A stretch of DNA of 64,000 nt from Scatophagus argus (taxonomy: Eukaryota; Chordata; Actinopteri; Scatophagidae). The stretch is from NCBI RefSeq assembly GCF_020382885.2, contig NC_058506.1, forward strand, positions 17,524,318-17,588,317, in the 5' to 3' direction. Under the pieces are notes generated by a model. That model had not been told where the DNA came from, did no database searches, and worked only from the letters and a program-made list of their open reading frames with translations. The translations under genes were made by a program, and so were the position numbers. Within the stretch, counting starts at the first letter, position 1. The number at the start of each line of letters is the position of its first letter. This document shows, one piece after another, positions 1 to 13,100 of this stretch.

Positions 1-3000
1 TACAAAAACTCACTTGTTCCACTTTGGAACAAGTGTGTGAACAAATGTGAATTGTTGCTGCTGTCTCTCGTTTTCTTTGATAGTGAACTGAATACTTTTG
101 AGTTTTGGATTGTTGCTCCGACCAAACGAGGAATTCAAACATGTCAGCTTGCTCTTGGGGAAATCACTATTTACTGAAATTTTAGTGCCCAAATCGAGAA
201 GAAGACAATAATCAGCAGTTTAATCAGTAATGAAAATGTTTTTCTTCAACTTGCACCGTTAACCTTTAACCTCGGCCCCTCAAAACATTCATTTTCACAA
301 AAAAAGACAATTTACTTTGACCTTCCCAAACATCATCGTCATCATCATCTCGCAGCATCACATGTACACACACTCACATACACACTCTGACCTAGGTCAG
401 TGTTGCATATATCAGTGTCTCACCTGGTGTCAGAGTAGCTAACCCCAAGGCCCCGTCGGCATGGAAACCACCTCCTTTGATCGTCTGTGTTTAGGCCTCT
501 GACTTCAACCTGTTGCCTCTGGTCAAGAAAAAAAGAAAAAAGGAATGTGGAAAACTGCAAAATTTTAATGAAATGTCAACCAAGAAAGTGTTGAGTGATG
601 GTCTGTATTTGATCACAAGCGAGTCCTCTGAGTGCCTCTTTTTACTGACGATTCAGATCAAATTGTCAGCAAAAAAAAACAAAAAAACAATATTTTTGCC
701 AAGAGTTCTTCTTACACAGTGCAGAGCAGCAAGTCATGCAGCTTGCTTAAGACATTTCAGGTGGATTCGAGTGTTAGATGAACCAGCAAAAGACTCCTAA
801 ATTAAATATCAGTATTAGTGTGCTTTTGGCTTTCATCCACTACGTCACGAGGCTGCAGCAGCAGTATGAAAGGCTCTTTAGTGTGGGATGTCGGCAGCGG
901 CCACAGCTGTTCCACATTCAGTTGTTTCATTGAGAGTTTCCATCAATTCTGCGTCAACTGTGAGCTCGCGATGCCGTGCTGCCTGATTGCGAACGTATAA
1001 TACCAGACTTCCATTGATTTATGGGCCAACACAAATCCATTTATTACAACCTACAGTATCTGTGCCTGGACAAAATCCCCAGCATGAACAGTTAAGGGCT
1101 TACATCAAATGTCATGGAGATTTGAAATGGAAGCTTAAAACTTTGTGTGAGCATTTGCTTCCATGTGTGTCTGTTTTTCATGTTTCTGTAGGACGAGCTG
1201 TCTCTCCCCAGACATTTCTCGAGTCTCTGATTTATGGACGTTTCATCTTTTTCAGACGCCTCACTATGGATTTACGCAAACATTATTCGGAGCTAATCTC
1301 CTTTAACCCAGATTATCTGCTTGTTTTGGCCCCTTGTAGTGTGCGTCTTTGTTGAAGGAGGAGGATGAGAGAACACAGTGAATGAGTGGCTAAATGTCAA
1401 ACTGTTGTTTTCACTATTAGCCTGGTCTCTCCTCCTGTCCCTCCATGACCACCTCCACATGCCCACTCGAGTTTGCTAGCTGGTGGGGGAGTTGCCTCGG
1501 ACCAGGAGCGGGTCAGGAATTATCGGAGCTGTGTTTTGTTGTTTGTAGGGATGCCACTGAACAGGGTCTACTGCTGTGGCGGGAGTGCGAGTCTCATAAA
1601 CATGTTGCATTATTAAATACAGTGTGAACCGAGAGCTGAAAGAGATGTTATAAAACCTCTTAAGCGTCTATCAACCAAAGCAGAGTGAGACTGCAGCACG
1701 GCCTCCTCCAGTCCCCTTGAGGCTTTCTTCTCAGCTCCACACAACTGACCGATCACGATGTAAATGTGTGTGTGTGTGGGGGAGGGGTTTCAGAAACTAC
1801 TCAGCCATCCAGCCTGCAGTTCTGATGGAGGTCACTGAAGCTTTAAGTGACACAAGCAGTTAAAGTTGCATTTTTACAGCTTGGCAATTAGGACAGACAA
1901 TTCCAGCGAAGATAACACATCACCATGTAAATGACTGCAATAAGCGATATAATAAGAGACCTCAAGAATCAAATTTTCAGCCTTTGTTGCAGAAACATTG
2001 TTTGCTTTGTCCTCCATCATTGAGCAGCTGAAATTGCAACTGTGTAAGAGTTTAAAGATTGGGCGTGTCTAAGGTTTCCAGTAGCCAAAGTTGACGTTTT
2101 ACGATCACCTTTATACTTAAAGGCAGTAAAGATGTACGTATTGGTCCTTTAACAAAAGACCCAAAGAGCAGGAGAGCAGTCAGAGGTCATTTTGAGGCCT
2201 TCGGGGTCAGAAAAAGCAGTTCGTGGTCAAAACAAAGCATGAAAGCTGTTCCCCTTTAAGGTCATTTCCTGACACTTTGAAACCTCTTACTTTGCACTGA
2301 GTCCATGTAACTCCTTTGTTGTAACTTGTGGTCAAAGTATAACAGAGATGATGTTCAGCATGCTGACCAGTCATGTGGCCTAGTTTTTCCCAGCATTCCC
2401 AGCATACCTCTGCCCAGCCATGCCTGTCACATGGTATGTGGGGTATGTTTCTGTGCGAGTGTGGCGTCGCCGTCGCTCAGGAGCTGCTTTTCAGATGGGT
2501 GTGATGGTGTATATGAGGGCTGGTCAAACTTGTATTTTCTGTTTTTTTGGCTGTGGACCATCACATTAATTGATGGGCTGCCTGGCGAGAGAAAAATCGC
2601 AGACCGCCTGTTAAATTTGAACTGCCTTTATCTGAACAACACTCAACCTGTGTTGCAGTGTTAAACAGGATTACAGCATGAATGGTCCTCCAGGAGCCGA
2701 GCCTGGTTGATCTCTGGACTTCTTACCAGGCAAAGGCCTCTTGCTGCTGCGCTTTGCTCCACATGTGGTGCTGCCTCCTGGAGCTACCGATTGGATACAG
2801 TGTAAAATAAGAGGATGAGATGAGTGGAAGGGTCTGTGATGATGACGATGATGATGATGATGATGATGAAAACAGTAAAGGTGCTTTAAACGCTACACGT
2901 GGACTGGAGCGTGTGCATGCGTTGAAACACAGGGATGAATCAGTTGAAGAGGGGGGCGGGGATGGTGGTTGTACTGGCTCTCAGGAGGTAGAAGTGTGGT

Positions 3001-3749
3001 TTTATACATATCAAAGGCTCCTGCTTGCATCCCATCCCCACTCTCGACCTCCCGTGGTGTGTGTGTGTGTGTGTGTGTGTGTGTTTCTGCTCCTGGTAAG
3101 CCACGTATTGACACACAGCTGTCAACAGTGCTGATCCGGAGTCTCCACGGGGGATCACCGTGCATCAGTGCATCACAAGAGTTTCTACTTGTAGAAATGA
3201 GAAGAAAAATCGAACAAGCTTTAAACATTACACTTTATTGACGAAGGAGATTTTTGTTTTTTGTTTTTTTCAAATTCACTAGTGCTGAAGTTTATGGTTA
3301 GTTAATTTCATATTGTAAAATATAACAATGTAAGAGATAAATACACTTCTAAAACACACTTGCTCCTGAACACATGTATTTATGCATATAACTATGAAAC
3401 TGTAAAGCAAGACAAAGAAAGAAATCATTCCAGTCATTCCAGCTATCTAACAGTCAAAAAATTAGAACTGAACAAATTAAAAATGTTGTGATGATGAACA
3501 ATATGCAAGTTTAAATTCCCCAAAGCGATGCCTCTGTATCACAGTACAATGATTTTAGTGTGGAGTGTTTTCTACTTGTGTCTGTTTTTACCAAAAAGTC
3601 AAGGATGAAATTGCATTTAGATTAAAATTACAGTGGAATTAAATTGACTGTAGGGGGCTAAACGTCCCCACGGGGATCAACAAACGTTTACCTGTGAAGT
3701 CAAAAGACACCAACTGTTGCCGTCTCTCCCCTCTGCTGTGCTGTGGCAG
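1..3749 (+). other. tcf7 intronic sequence
   Basis: No upstream tcf7 exon was recognised on either strand. The stretch holds a (GAT)n run at 2838-2869, a (GT)14 run at 3057-3084 and a degenerate string at 3651-3690 (cgtccccacggggatcaa) that resembles the 3' tail of fish retroelements. Open frames here are short and lack codon or family support. Confidence 0.7.
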
Positions 3750-4143
3750 GCAGAGCCAGCCTGTCTATCCTGCTCTGTCCCCCTGTGGATTCAGGCAGAC
3801 CTACTCCTCCAACCTCTCCAGCGCCCCTTCCTACTCCAGGTACCGTAGCCGTCTGGTCGGAACGAGCCAGACCGAGCCAAAAAAAACAAGCAAGAACAAC
3901 AACGCTCTGCATCATCGACTCCTGTTTACAGCACGTTCAAAAGGCCTGAGCAGGAGTTTTCCGTTCGCCATTCATGGGCAACTCATGTTCAGCTGCTGTG
4001 TCAGCTTTCATTGGGCAGCTGCTGTAAAAGCCCTACTGGAGCAAGCGTGCTGTAAACAGGACGAGTTAAGTGTTTTCGCCAAAAACCAGCTGAGACAAGG
4101 CAAGCTGAGCCGAGCCGAGCTAGCTGCTGCTGCAGAATACAAG

Positions 4144-4185
<42 letters not shown>

Positions 4186-7100
4186 AAACACACGCTCTTC
4201 TCCACCTTCAGGACAATAACAGCTTTTTTCCTTGCTATTGCACACTGTTTGTGTGTGTGTGTTTGTGTGTTGCTTGTCCACGTTCCTCACTAGCAAAACC
4301 AAATTTTTAAGAACGCAGCAGGCATTTAAGGCATTCAATAGCGAACTTTGTGAGTGTGTGTTTGAGAGAGTGCCCATGCTGTCCACCGATTCGCTTCGTT
4401 TTTTTGTGGATGCGCTGCAGCTGTGATTCTGTCTTGACACTTTTGAAGCCGGACTACTGTTAAAGAAGGTCACACAGCAACAAAAGGTCAACCAGCCTTT
4501 CACACAGTCTGTTTTAGACCTGATTCATGCCACATGGGTGGGTGTTTCCACAGTCAGAGAATCACATCAACTTAAAAGCCAGTGTAGATTTTAGAATCCA
4601 AAAGGAGAAAGTGATCTTGTGATCGTCAGTTATTCGATCTGGATCTTCTTTAATCTGGCTCATTTCCTGACTTTCAAGTCTTTATTTAAACATGTTAATA
4701 ATTATGTATTTCTGTTGCTGATACCTGAATTCACAAAGTGTGGTAAACCCCACCTATGAGCTGCAGGTTAAAGGGAAGAATCTGAATATTTTTTGGTTAA
4801 TATTTGACTGAGACTCTCACTCTGCTGCCGCAAGCTGTCTGCAGCTGATGCTTATCGCCGCTTCATCGTCAGTCAGGCTCTATTTTTCCACTTTAATCTC
4901 CGCTGCCTGTAAAAGTGCTTAAATGTGTTATTGTCAGTCACTTTTATTAGAGAAAGTTATCTGGAAATAAAACACCCAGAAATTGCCTCCTTTTGTGCTT
5001 AAATTAATATGACTGGATGGTGAAATTATTTACTGACAAGAAATTAGTTTTTTGCCTGAATTCAGACTTCACACAACCTTGAAGATGTGACTGATGTGAA
5101 GAGAGAAGATTAGTTTTTCTCAGTCAGTAATGCCAGGACGCCCTCTAGTGGTGAAAAATGCTCAGAACCAAATCACTCACTTTAAGTGCGGCGCCCAACA
5201 CGAACACCAAGCCGCCACTCGGATGTTTCTGAACTTTTTTGTCTGTGTCAGTCAGTCAAACTCTCTGTTCACACAGGCACGAATCCTTTTAAACACTCTG
5301 GGTGTGCAGATCTGTTCTCTGGCTGACCCTAACAAGAAAAACAAAATCACCAAACTCACCAGATGGAGGATGACTTTCAGCTCTTAAAAGTTAAACCTAG
5401 AGGCTTTTCACACTTTCAAGCTCGTCGCTTTACCCAAACTCCTCCTCTTGCTTTGATGCTCACTGTAAACTCTGCCACCTCAGGCTCAACGCATTTCTCT
5501 GAACTGACTAAAGCTTTTTTTTTCCCTCTCCTGTCACTTTCTGTCTTTTGTCTTCCTCCAACCTTTTCTCCGTCACCTGTTTCCTCCCACCTACAACAGG
5601 TTCCCTCACTCTCTGATGCTGGGCCCATCAGGTATGCATCCTACAGGGATCCCCCACCCAGCCATAGTGCCCCCCACAGGCAAACAGGAGCACGAACAGT
5701 ATGACAGGGGCATGTACGTGTAAGTGCAGCCTTTGTCTCATACACAAATTGACAAATCAAAAGATAACAAAACCTGTTAGGATTCTCTCTTCATCTTTGC
5801 TTAAATTTCTTCACCTGTTTTTGTCACCCTCACACTGGTCCTCCTCCTCTCCCTAATCCTTCTCCTCCTCAGGAAACCACAGGAGGTCAAACGGGAGAAG
5901 GAGCCCAAGAAGCCGGTCATCAAGAAGCCCCTGAACGCCTTCATGCTCTACATGAAGGAAATGAGGGCGAAGGTCATCGCCGAGTGCACATTAAAGGAAA
6001 GCGCCGCCATCAACCAGATTCTGGGACGAAGGGTGAGGGATGCACACGCATTCAGAAACCAAGCCAACACAGACTAATCCTGTTTCCAGGTCAGTCTGTA
6101 ATTTCACTCATGAGGAACATGAGAGGACTGTGGTAACGTGAGCCTTGTTCCCCTCACATACTGGGATCATACTGGGTGCAGACTGCAGTGCATCGTGAAA
6201 ACTGTGAGAAATGGTCCAATGTGCATTAGCTGTCATGGTACCTAAACTGTGTGAATTACTGTTTACTGTCCGCACTGCTGCATCTGAGCACCACACTTAT
6301 ACTTTCTGTTACTCTCTCTGACATCCTTCGCCTAAAGTATCTTATAACTCTGTGTGTGTGTGTGTGTGTGTGTTTTTACAGTGGCACGCGCTGACCCGGG
6401 AGGAACAGGCCAAGTACTACGAGTTAGCCAGGAAAGAGAGACAACTCCACATGCAGCTCTACCCGACCTGGTCTGCCAGGGACAACTACGTAAGGACCTC
6501 TCTTTTTGCTCCTCCTCTTCCTTCATACTGACTGACACCTCGATAACTTTTATGAGCTCATTTTTAAAAGCTGATCTGAACAAAACATAACCAGGAGACT
6601 TTCTCACTTTCCTGGTTGTTGGAAGATTGTGGGAAAAGTCATGATTTTTATGCTGGGCTTGTAGCGGGAACCATCTCTAGAGTGAAGAAGCCATTTGGTT
6701 GCGATGGTTACAGCACTCAGCTAGAAATAAAAGGGGATAAAAACAGAATAATGTCATAACTTTGTATAGTGTTGGGATTTTACTGACATGATCCGTTATA
6801 GTGATAATATACTGATTTTGGTGATGATTTTTTTAAAAAAATGTGTTCAATTCTGAATTTTTTATTATGAAAAAAAAGTCCTTCAAATTAAGAGTAAGAA
6901 AACAGTGAGTGCTGTTTATACTTAGTTTTATGCAGTGTTTTATAATATTAGTGGTAAATCCAACTCATCAAATGCTGAGTTTAAGCAGTTCCTGGAGGCA
7001 GAAAGCTTTTAAAAAATGCATAAAATTGATGAATCAGACACCAGGAAGCAGTCCAACGACTTGACTTCTTCTCTCTCTGGTTTGACTGCCTGTGAATGAA

Positions 7101-10100
7101 ACAAATAAACAAAACGGGATCAGTTCAGTAAACCACAGCGCGGTGAACTGGGTTTGATAATATGTTATTGTCTCGCCTCAGAGCTGAAGAAATTAATCAG
7201 CTTCTCTTACCGGCCTACTGTCTCAGTGACCTGCATGATCATTGGCTCCCATACCTGTCAGTCAAAAATCATAAAAACATAACTACAAACTTTTATGGCA
7301 TGAAATGATTAAATCGGTCTCCCAGAATGTAGGAGGAAGTCAAACTTGTGTGGTGCATGTATTTCACTCTCATGTTTTGGGGATGTGCTGTATCTGGGCT
7401 GCTGTGTGCCTCTGACTTGTCAGTTTGCTGTTGAACTCTTGCAGGAGGCGGGCCTTAGCGGGGTCGCAGGGGAAAAGAGTAAAGCTGATTGGGTAGGGAC
7501 ACGTCTTATGGTGGATTTATGCCTCTGTGGTGGGGAGAAAATAAAATGAATATGTGAAGAGCTGCATGAAAGGGATTGTGGGTATTCCTGTGCAAAGTTT
7601 GCATGCACCTTCCAAAAATCTGAATGACTTACAAGCATCAGCCCAACAAACAACAAGTAACAACAGCTGCAAAGGCAGATGTAATGGGGTCAGTCACAAA
7701 GACATTTCACCAGAGTCTTGCACTCGGTCTTGACTATTTGTCAATTAAACTACTGAATCACACAGAGGTATAAATGGACCCGTTTTGCTCAACTAACAGA
7801 GAGCAGGGCCGCATGGCTGGCCTCGCTGCCTCGCTGCCTTAGTTTTATTTGTTGTTTTTAATGCGCATCCCTTTAAAATCCATCCCTCTAAATCCACACA
7901 CATCGACACACGTGCTTTTGAAAATGCACTAGTGATTTTTACATTTAGTTGTCTTTTGTCTTTCTAATAACCACAGGCTTAAGTAAATCCTGCAGTGTGT
8001 GTGTGTGAATATTCTCTCTCAGAAAACTACGAGAAAAATGTTTCATAATCCGGTGAATTAAAAGCTTTGGTCGTAACCGAAGCTGCTTTTCAGTCACTAT
8101 AGAGATCTCAAGCTGTTTATGTTTTCTCTGCTATACTGTCTGTGTTTCTCTCCATCTGGCTGAGCTGAACTCTGTAGACGGGCAGGCATGACACTCTGGT
8201 GACTCTTAACTTGGTGGCCGTGGTTTATAACACGTTCGTAACATCTGGACGATCGCTTCATCGTGTCACAAAGCACGGCCAGATATTTCAAAATAACAGT
8301 CTTCATCGTACTCGAAGACAGTTATTTCTCATCTCGCTTCTTAAAAAAACATGATGTTGTGAGCGTGTTACAAACCAGAGCTTTAGCACACTGTGATTGT
8401 AGGTGTAGGAGCTCCCGCTGTTGGCATGAAGCTTTGAGCATTTTTTTAAGCGGCTCAGCAAGGCCTAACTAGTTGATGGTGTTTGGTCAATTCCCAAATA
8501 AGTACATTATTAAGTTGTTTTCATAATGGGGCATTGGACAGGTGAGAGAGCTATAACGCTTCATAGTGTAAAAAGTATTGTTTGATGTCACGTCTGAAAG
8601 TCTCGTATGAATAGAATAGAACAATTTGTGCAATGACGACAGTTAAACAAGCGTTCAGGCCTGTGACAGAAAATGCAGCGGATGAAGAAGACTTTAAGAA
8701 ACCTCCTCTCTCCTCGTCGCCCTCTGCACTCGGCTCCCCTCCTGAGGTTAAAAAATGTCACTGGACCCTCCAGCAAAGAGGGGAAGGAGTTCGACACCCC
8801 CCCCCCCACCACAGCCGTGGAGGGTTTCTCTTCTGAGTCCTAAAAAAAGCCTACGCGTAGTATAGATGCATGCATGGATACACACACACACACACACACG
8901 TACGCCCACGAACGTAAAGCTTCAGAAATGTGCAGTTGCAGGAGGAGTTGTTGTTGTTGTAACCACATAGACAATGCTGACAGCGAGGCCGAGGAGGGCA
9001 GACATTGAAGCGTAGGCGCTAGAGTTCTGTACCCACATCCTTCATCTGAGCCAAATATGAGGCCTCACTTCACCATCACCGGATCTGTGTGAACAACTCT
9101 GATGTTTACCTCAACAGTCAGCCTGGAGATAATGAAATACGAGTGCAAATTTGAAAACAACACTTTTGGATGTGCGATGATCTACAAATCTTTAAAAGCT
9201 GATTTTTTTTTTTGAGTGTCTCAAATCTCCTTTTCTTCAGTTGCTTCTTGGTACTGAAACGTCAGGTTTTGCATGACTTGAATGCACAGTGACGTTAGTG
9301 ATGCAACATATTTTCTCGTTTGTCGTTCTTTATCTTTCTGGCCTTTTTTTTTCTTGCTTTTTATAGACTATTGGTTGCTGGTTGCTGCTTTCACCTTTGC
9401 TGTCTTTTTCAATTTAAAATGAATTTTCCTTTTTTTTTTTTTCATACGATGCAGAATACAGTTTGGAGGTTAAGTTTCATCTTGAACACTCACTCACCAA
9501 TATCTCTCTGGAAGGGGGATTGCACTAGCGGGCAATAAATAAACACTAAAGCAAAGAGGAATCCAGAAATAATGCATGGAGGCCACATCAGACAAAAACA
9601 ATAATTCATTGGGGGGATTTTTTTTTTTTGTTATTTCCCACAGGGCAAAAAGAAGAGGAGAAAAAGGGAGAAGCTGCAGGACTCCAATACAGGTAAACTA
9701 TCTTAAAATATCTTGCCTTTCTCTTGTCACACAGATCCCCTGTTTCAGTATAAGGAAACAAATGGCCAATGTCAACACCACAGCATTGGAGAGAATTCAG
9801 TTGAGCTTGAACTTGCGTTGGCGCTGTGTAGCACATCTTGATATCTCTGAGGCAGCCGGATGTGTCTGTAACGTCAAACCACCCACCCACTCAGCTTTCC
9901 ACGTAACCTGAATTAAAAACGTCGCGCTCAAAACTTCATGTCCTGATCTTAGCTGTACAACGTTGAAATGTCAGACATCTTTTCCACCCGTCCTTCGCTG
10001 TATTCAGACAATCAGAAGCATCAGAATATCAGAAATATTTTTTCAGCTCTTCTCTTTGCCCATAAAAGTCCTTCATTCCTGCATGCATCTCTGGTGTTTT

Positions 10101-13100
10101 ATGTATGAGGCTGGCAGAAAAATATGGCCGGTAGTGGATGTTAACAGTCAGCTGGTAGGCAAGCAGCTGATGAATGAACTGATGGTGAAAATGCAGATTT
10201 ATTGTCTTTCTTGAACTGCAGCTAAAATTGACTGTGCAATATGTTAAATATTATTATTGTTAATATTTTCTGCTGTAAGGGCCAAGTTCAGCCTCAGACA
10301 GAGATGCAGAGGAGTGTATTTCTGTGTTTCACTGTGTTTAATCGGTTGTTGACTGCATCTTTGCTAGAAGGTGCAGCCTTTTTTTAATCCTGTACTAACA
10401 TGAGCTTCACAGCACGGCTGCCCTCTCTGAGTCTCTTGTAATTGCCTGATGTCTGACTTGTTTTTTAACTATGGTGTGTGTGTGTGTGTGTGTTGGGTGG
10501 TTATTCTGGCGGTGGTTGATGTTTTGCTTTGCTGTAACCAGCTACTAACAGTTTGACTTGGTGGTTTTCTCTGGCCTGTTAAAGGCCTGTTGGTGCTTTT
10601 TTTCCTGCCCTGACAAGCTCTTGTATCTCTTTTCCTCCTTTGTTTATCTCTCTCCTATCTGTCCTTGCCCTCTAACCCCGTCCTCCTCCTCGTCCTCCTC
10701 CTCCTTCTCCTTCTTCTTCTTCTTCTTGTACTTCTACTCCTTTCCCTTGTGCCTTTCCTCCTCCTTTGTTTTGCGCATGCCGTGCATTTCGCTTAGACCC
10801 GGGCTCTCCTAAGAAATGCCGGGCTCGCTTCGGCCTCAACCAGCAGACGGACTGGTGCGGTCCCTGCAGGTGGGTACCAGACATCGTCCCCCACCCCCTC
10901 CATAGCACCGCACTGCTATCTTCCAACCAAGTCTTCATCTCTCCTCCTTTTTAACCATCAGTCCGTCAGCGTGTCACTTCCCCCTGATGGCTTCTCGGTT
11001 ATTTAAAACATTTCTCAAAGACAGAGCTGCTCCAGAGGTGGTAATGATCTCCTTCACAAGACTTTTTACTTTCCTGCTCTCTTCCTCTTCAGCTTGTTCA
11101 TTATCTCTTATGTTACCACAGAAAGTTCACCAAGCTACACCCATTGACGATTAACTTGTACAGTGAGATTATGTCTGCCTCAAGACCAGCTCTGCCTCCA
11201 AAAGATGTTTGAAGATCCAACCTGAGCTCTGCATGTCGCCTGTCACTAATTATCTGCTCTGCAAATTGAAGCATTAAAAGCTATGAATGGGTAGTTATAA
11301 AGTAGTAAAAGAAAAACAAGTTTAGACGCCTTTTCACAGTTACAAAAAAAAGTATCAAAACATCCTAAAAGACGCAATACTCCTCCAGCGTAGTTGTTCT
11401 CTGAACACCAGGCTCCACGTTAATGCGTTTGCTGTCAGGATTGCTGTTCCAAGATCAGAAGTCTCATCAGATCCCAAAAAAAAAAAAAAAAATGTTTCCT
11501 TTGACGTGAGGCGAGGCATCAACCCCAGATTTCCTCCTGTTTTCTTCGTTATTTTCCTGTCGTGTCTCTTGCCTTAAAGGTCAAAGGTGGTTTGGGTTCT
11601 GCGTTCTGCATCATACAGGCCCTGTAAAGTCAGTGTGGTTAAAGGGGGAATACCACTCGATAAAAAAGCTGCAAAAGACTGTTTGCAGAGGAATTCACTC
11701 AAAACAAAAACATTCTTGCATGGGAAAGTGCAGCAGAGAGGGGAAAAAAACTATTTATATTTCTCTCCTTCCTGCTGATCTTTTTCTTTGTACCCTTTTA
11801 TGACACAATTCAAATCAAAATTGCACAAAAATGGGGCCTTTTATTTTGTTCCTGGAAGCTCCTAACATGTTCTGACAGATTCAGGAATTCACGTGTGCTG
11901 TAAAAATGGCCAAATTCAGACATTCCTCCACTGAAAAGCGTTAAACTTGCTATTTCAACGTGTAAATTCAGTTGTGTTTGAACTAAAAAACAGCCAACGT
12001 GAAGCCACTGCAGTCACGAAACGCACAGCTCGTTTGGGTTGTATCCATTACGTCGTCATTGTCGGAGCATACCACCTTGCAACACCTGTGTTGTAAAAGT
12101 CAAACTTTCACAAAGTATTTCAACTCTAAGTTGAAGCAGCTTAAGCTGGAATTCATTAGATCCTGTCAGAAACCGTGTTAATGTCTGGCTTGTAATTATG
12201 AACCAAAGCTGGGAACTTCCCAGGTTTCCTGCCGTGAGCACGTTCCCCAACCAGCTGAAATAACATTTTTCAAGACTTACTTATTAAAGACACTTGTTTT
12301 AGTATTCATTCAGTACCCTGACAACAGAGTGTTTATTTATCTGTCAGAGCTGTGCATCCAAACCTGCTTTATTCAAGTGTTTTTGTTTCAGACCTTTTGT
12401 GAAAATTGCAACTTTGAAACAGCGTAATAGTTTATCAGAAACAGGCCCATCACCACGTCAGCCTCACTGCGGGAGTCAGGATTCTGTGTGGTTCTGCGGA
12501 AAAAAAGCAAGCACCACCACAGCACTGTAGCAGCCCCGCCGTCTTCCCCACCACCACGTCATGGAAATCTAAGTGTGTGTCTGTGTGTGTGTGTGTTTTC
12601 GCTTTGAGAGTACAAAGGGGGGTGAATGTGGTTAGAGCAAATCCTTATCACCACAGCTCGACACACACACTGCCTGCAGCTTTGCACAATGGCGGCGTTC
12701 TCATGCCCATCTGCTTTCAACTTTCTTCATTCATGTGATGCGGTAACAGGCAGCTTTTGATGGTGAACTCTGACATTTAGAAATCACTTTCTATTGCACT
12801 CTTTCTCCCTCTCTCCCTCTCTTTCTCTCTCTAAATATGGCCTAGCACCTTTCCTTGCGGTTGAACGTGGTGACTCATATCATATTCTGGTAATGATCAT
12901 GGGATCCTGTTAACTGCTTTGATGCTGCGCTCAGTGGTACACAAGTCTGCTTTTAGGTATAACACCTCACAAAGCACAGCATGTCACTGCTGTCTGTAGT
13001 GTGTTTGGTGTAGTGCACATGGAGTGGACTTAAAAAGTGAAACACCTGACTGTACAAAACTCCTCCGATGCAATAAATGCTACTTATGATGCATAGAACG

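Noticed and set aside
987-1355. 122-codon plus-strand open frame in tcf7 intronic sequence
   Set aside because: No resemblance to TCF7 N-terminal exons or to any family, and no convincing flanking splice sites.
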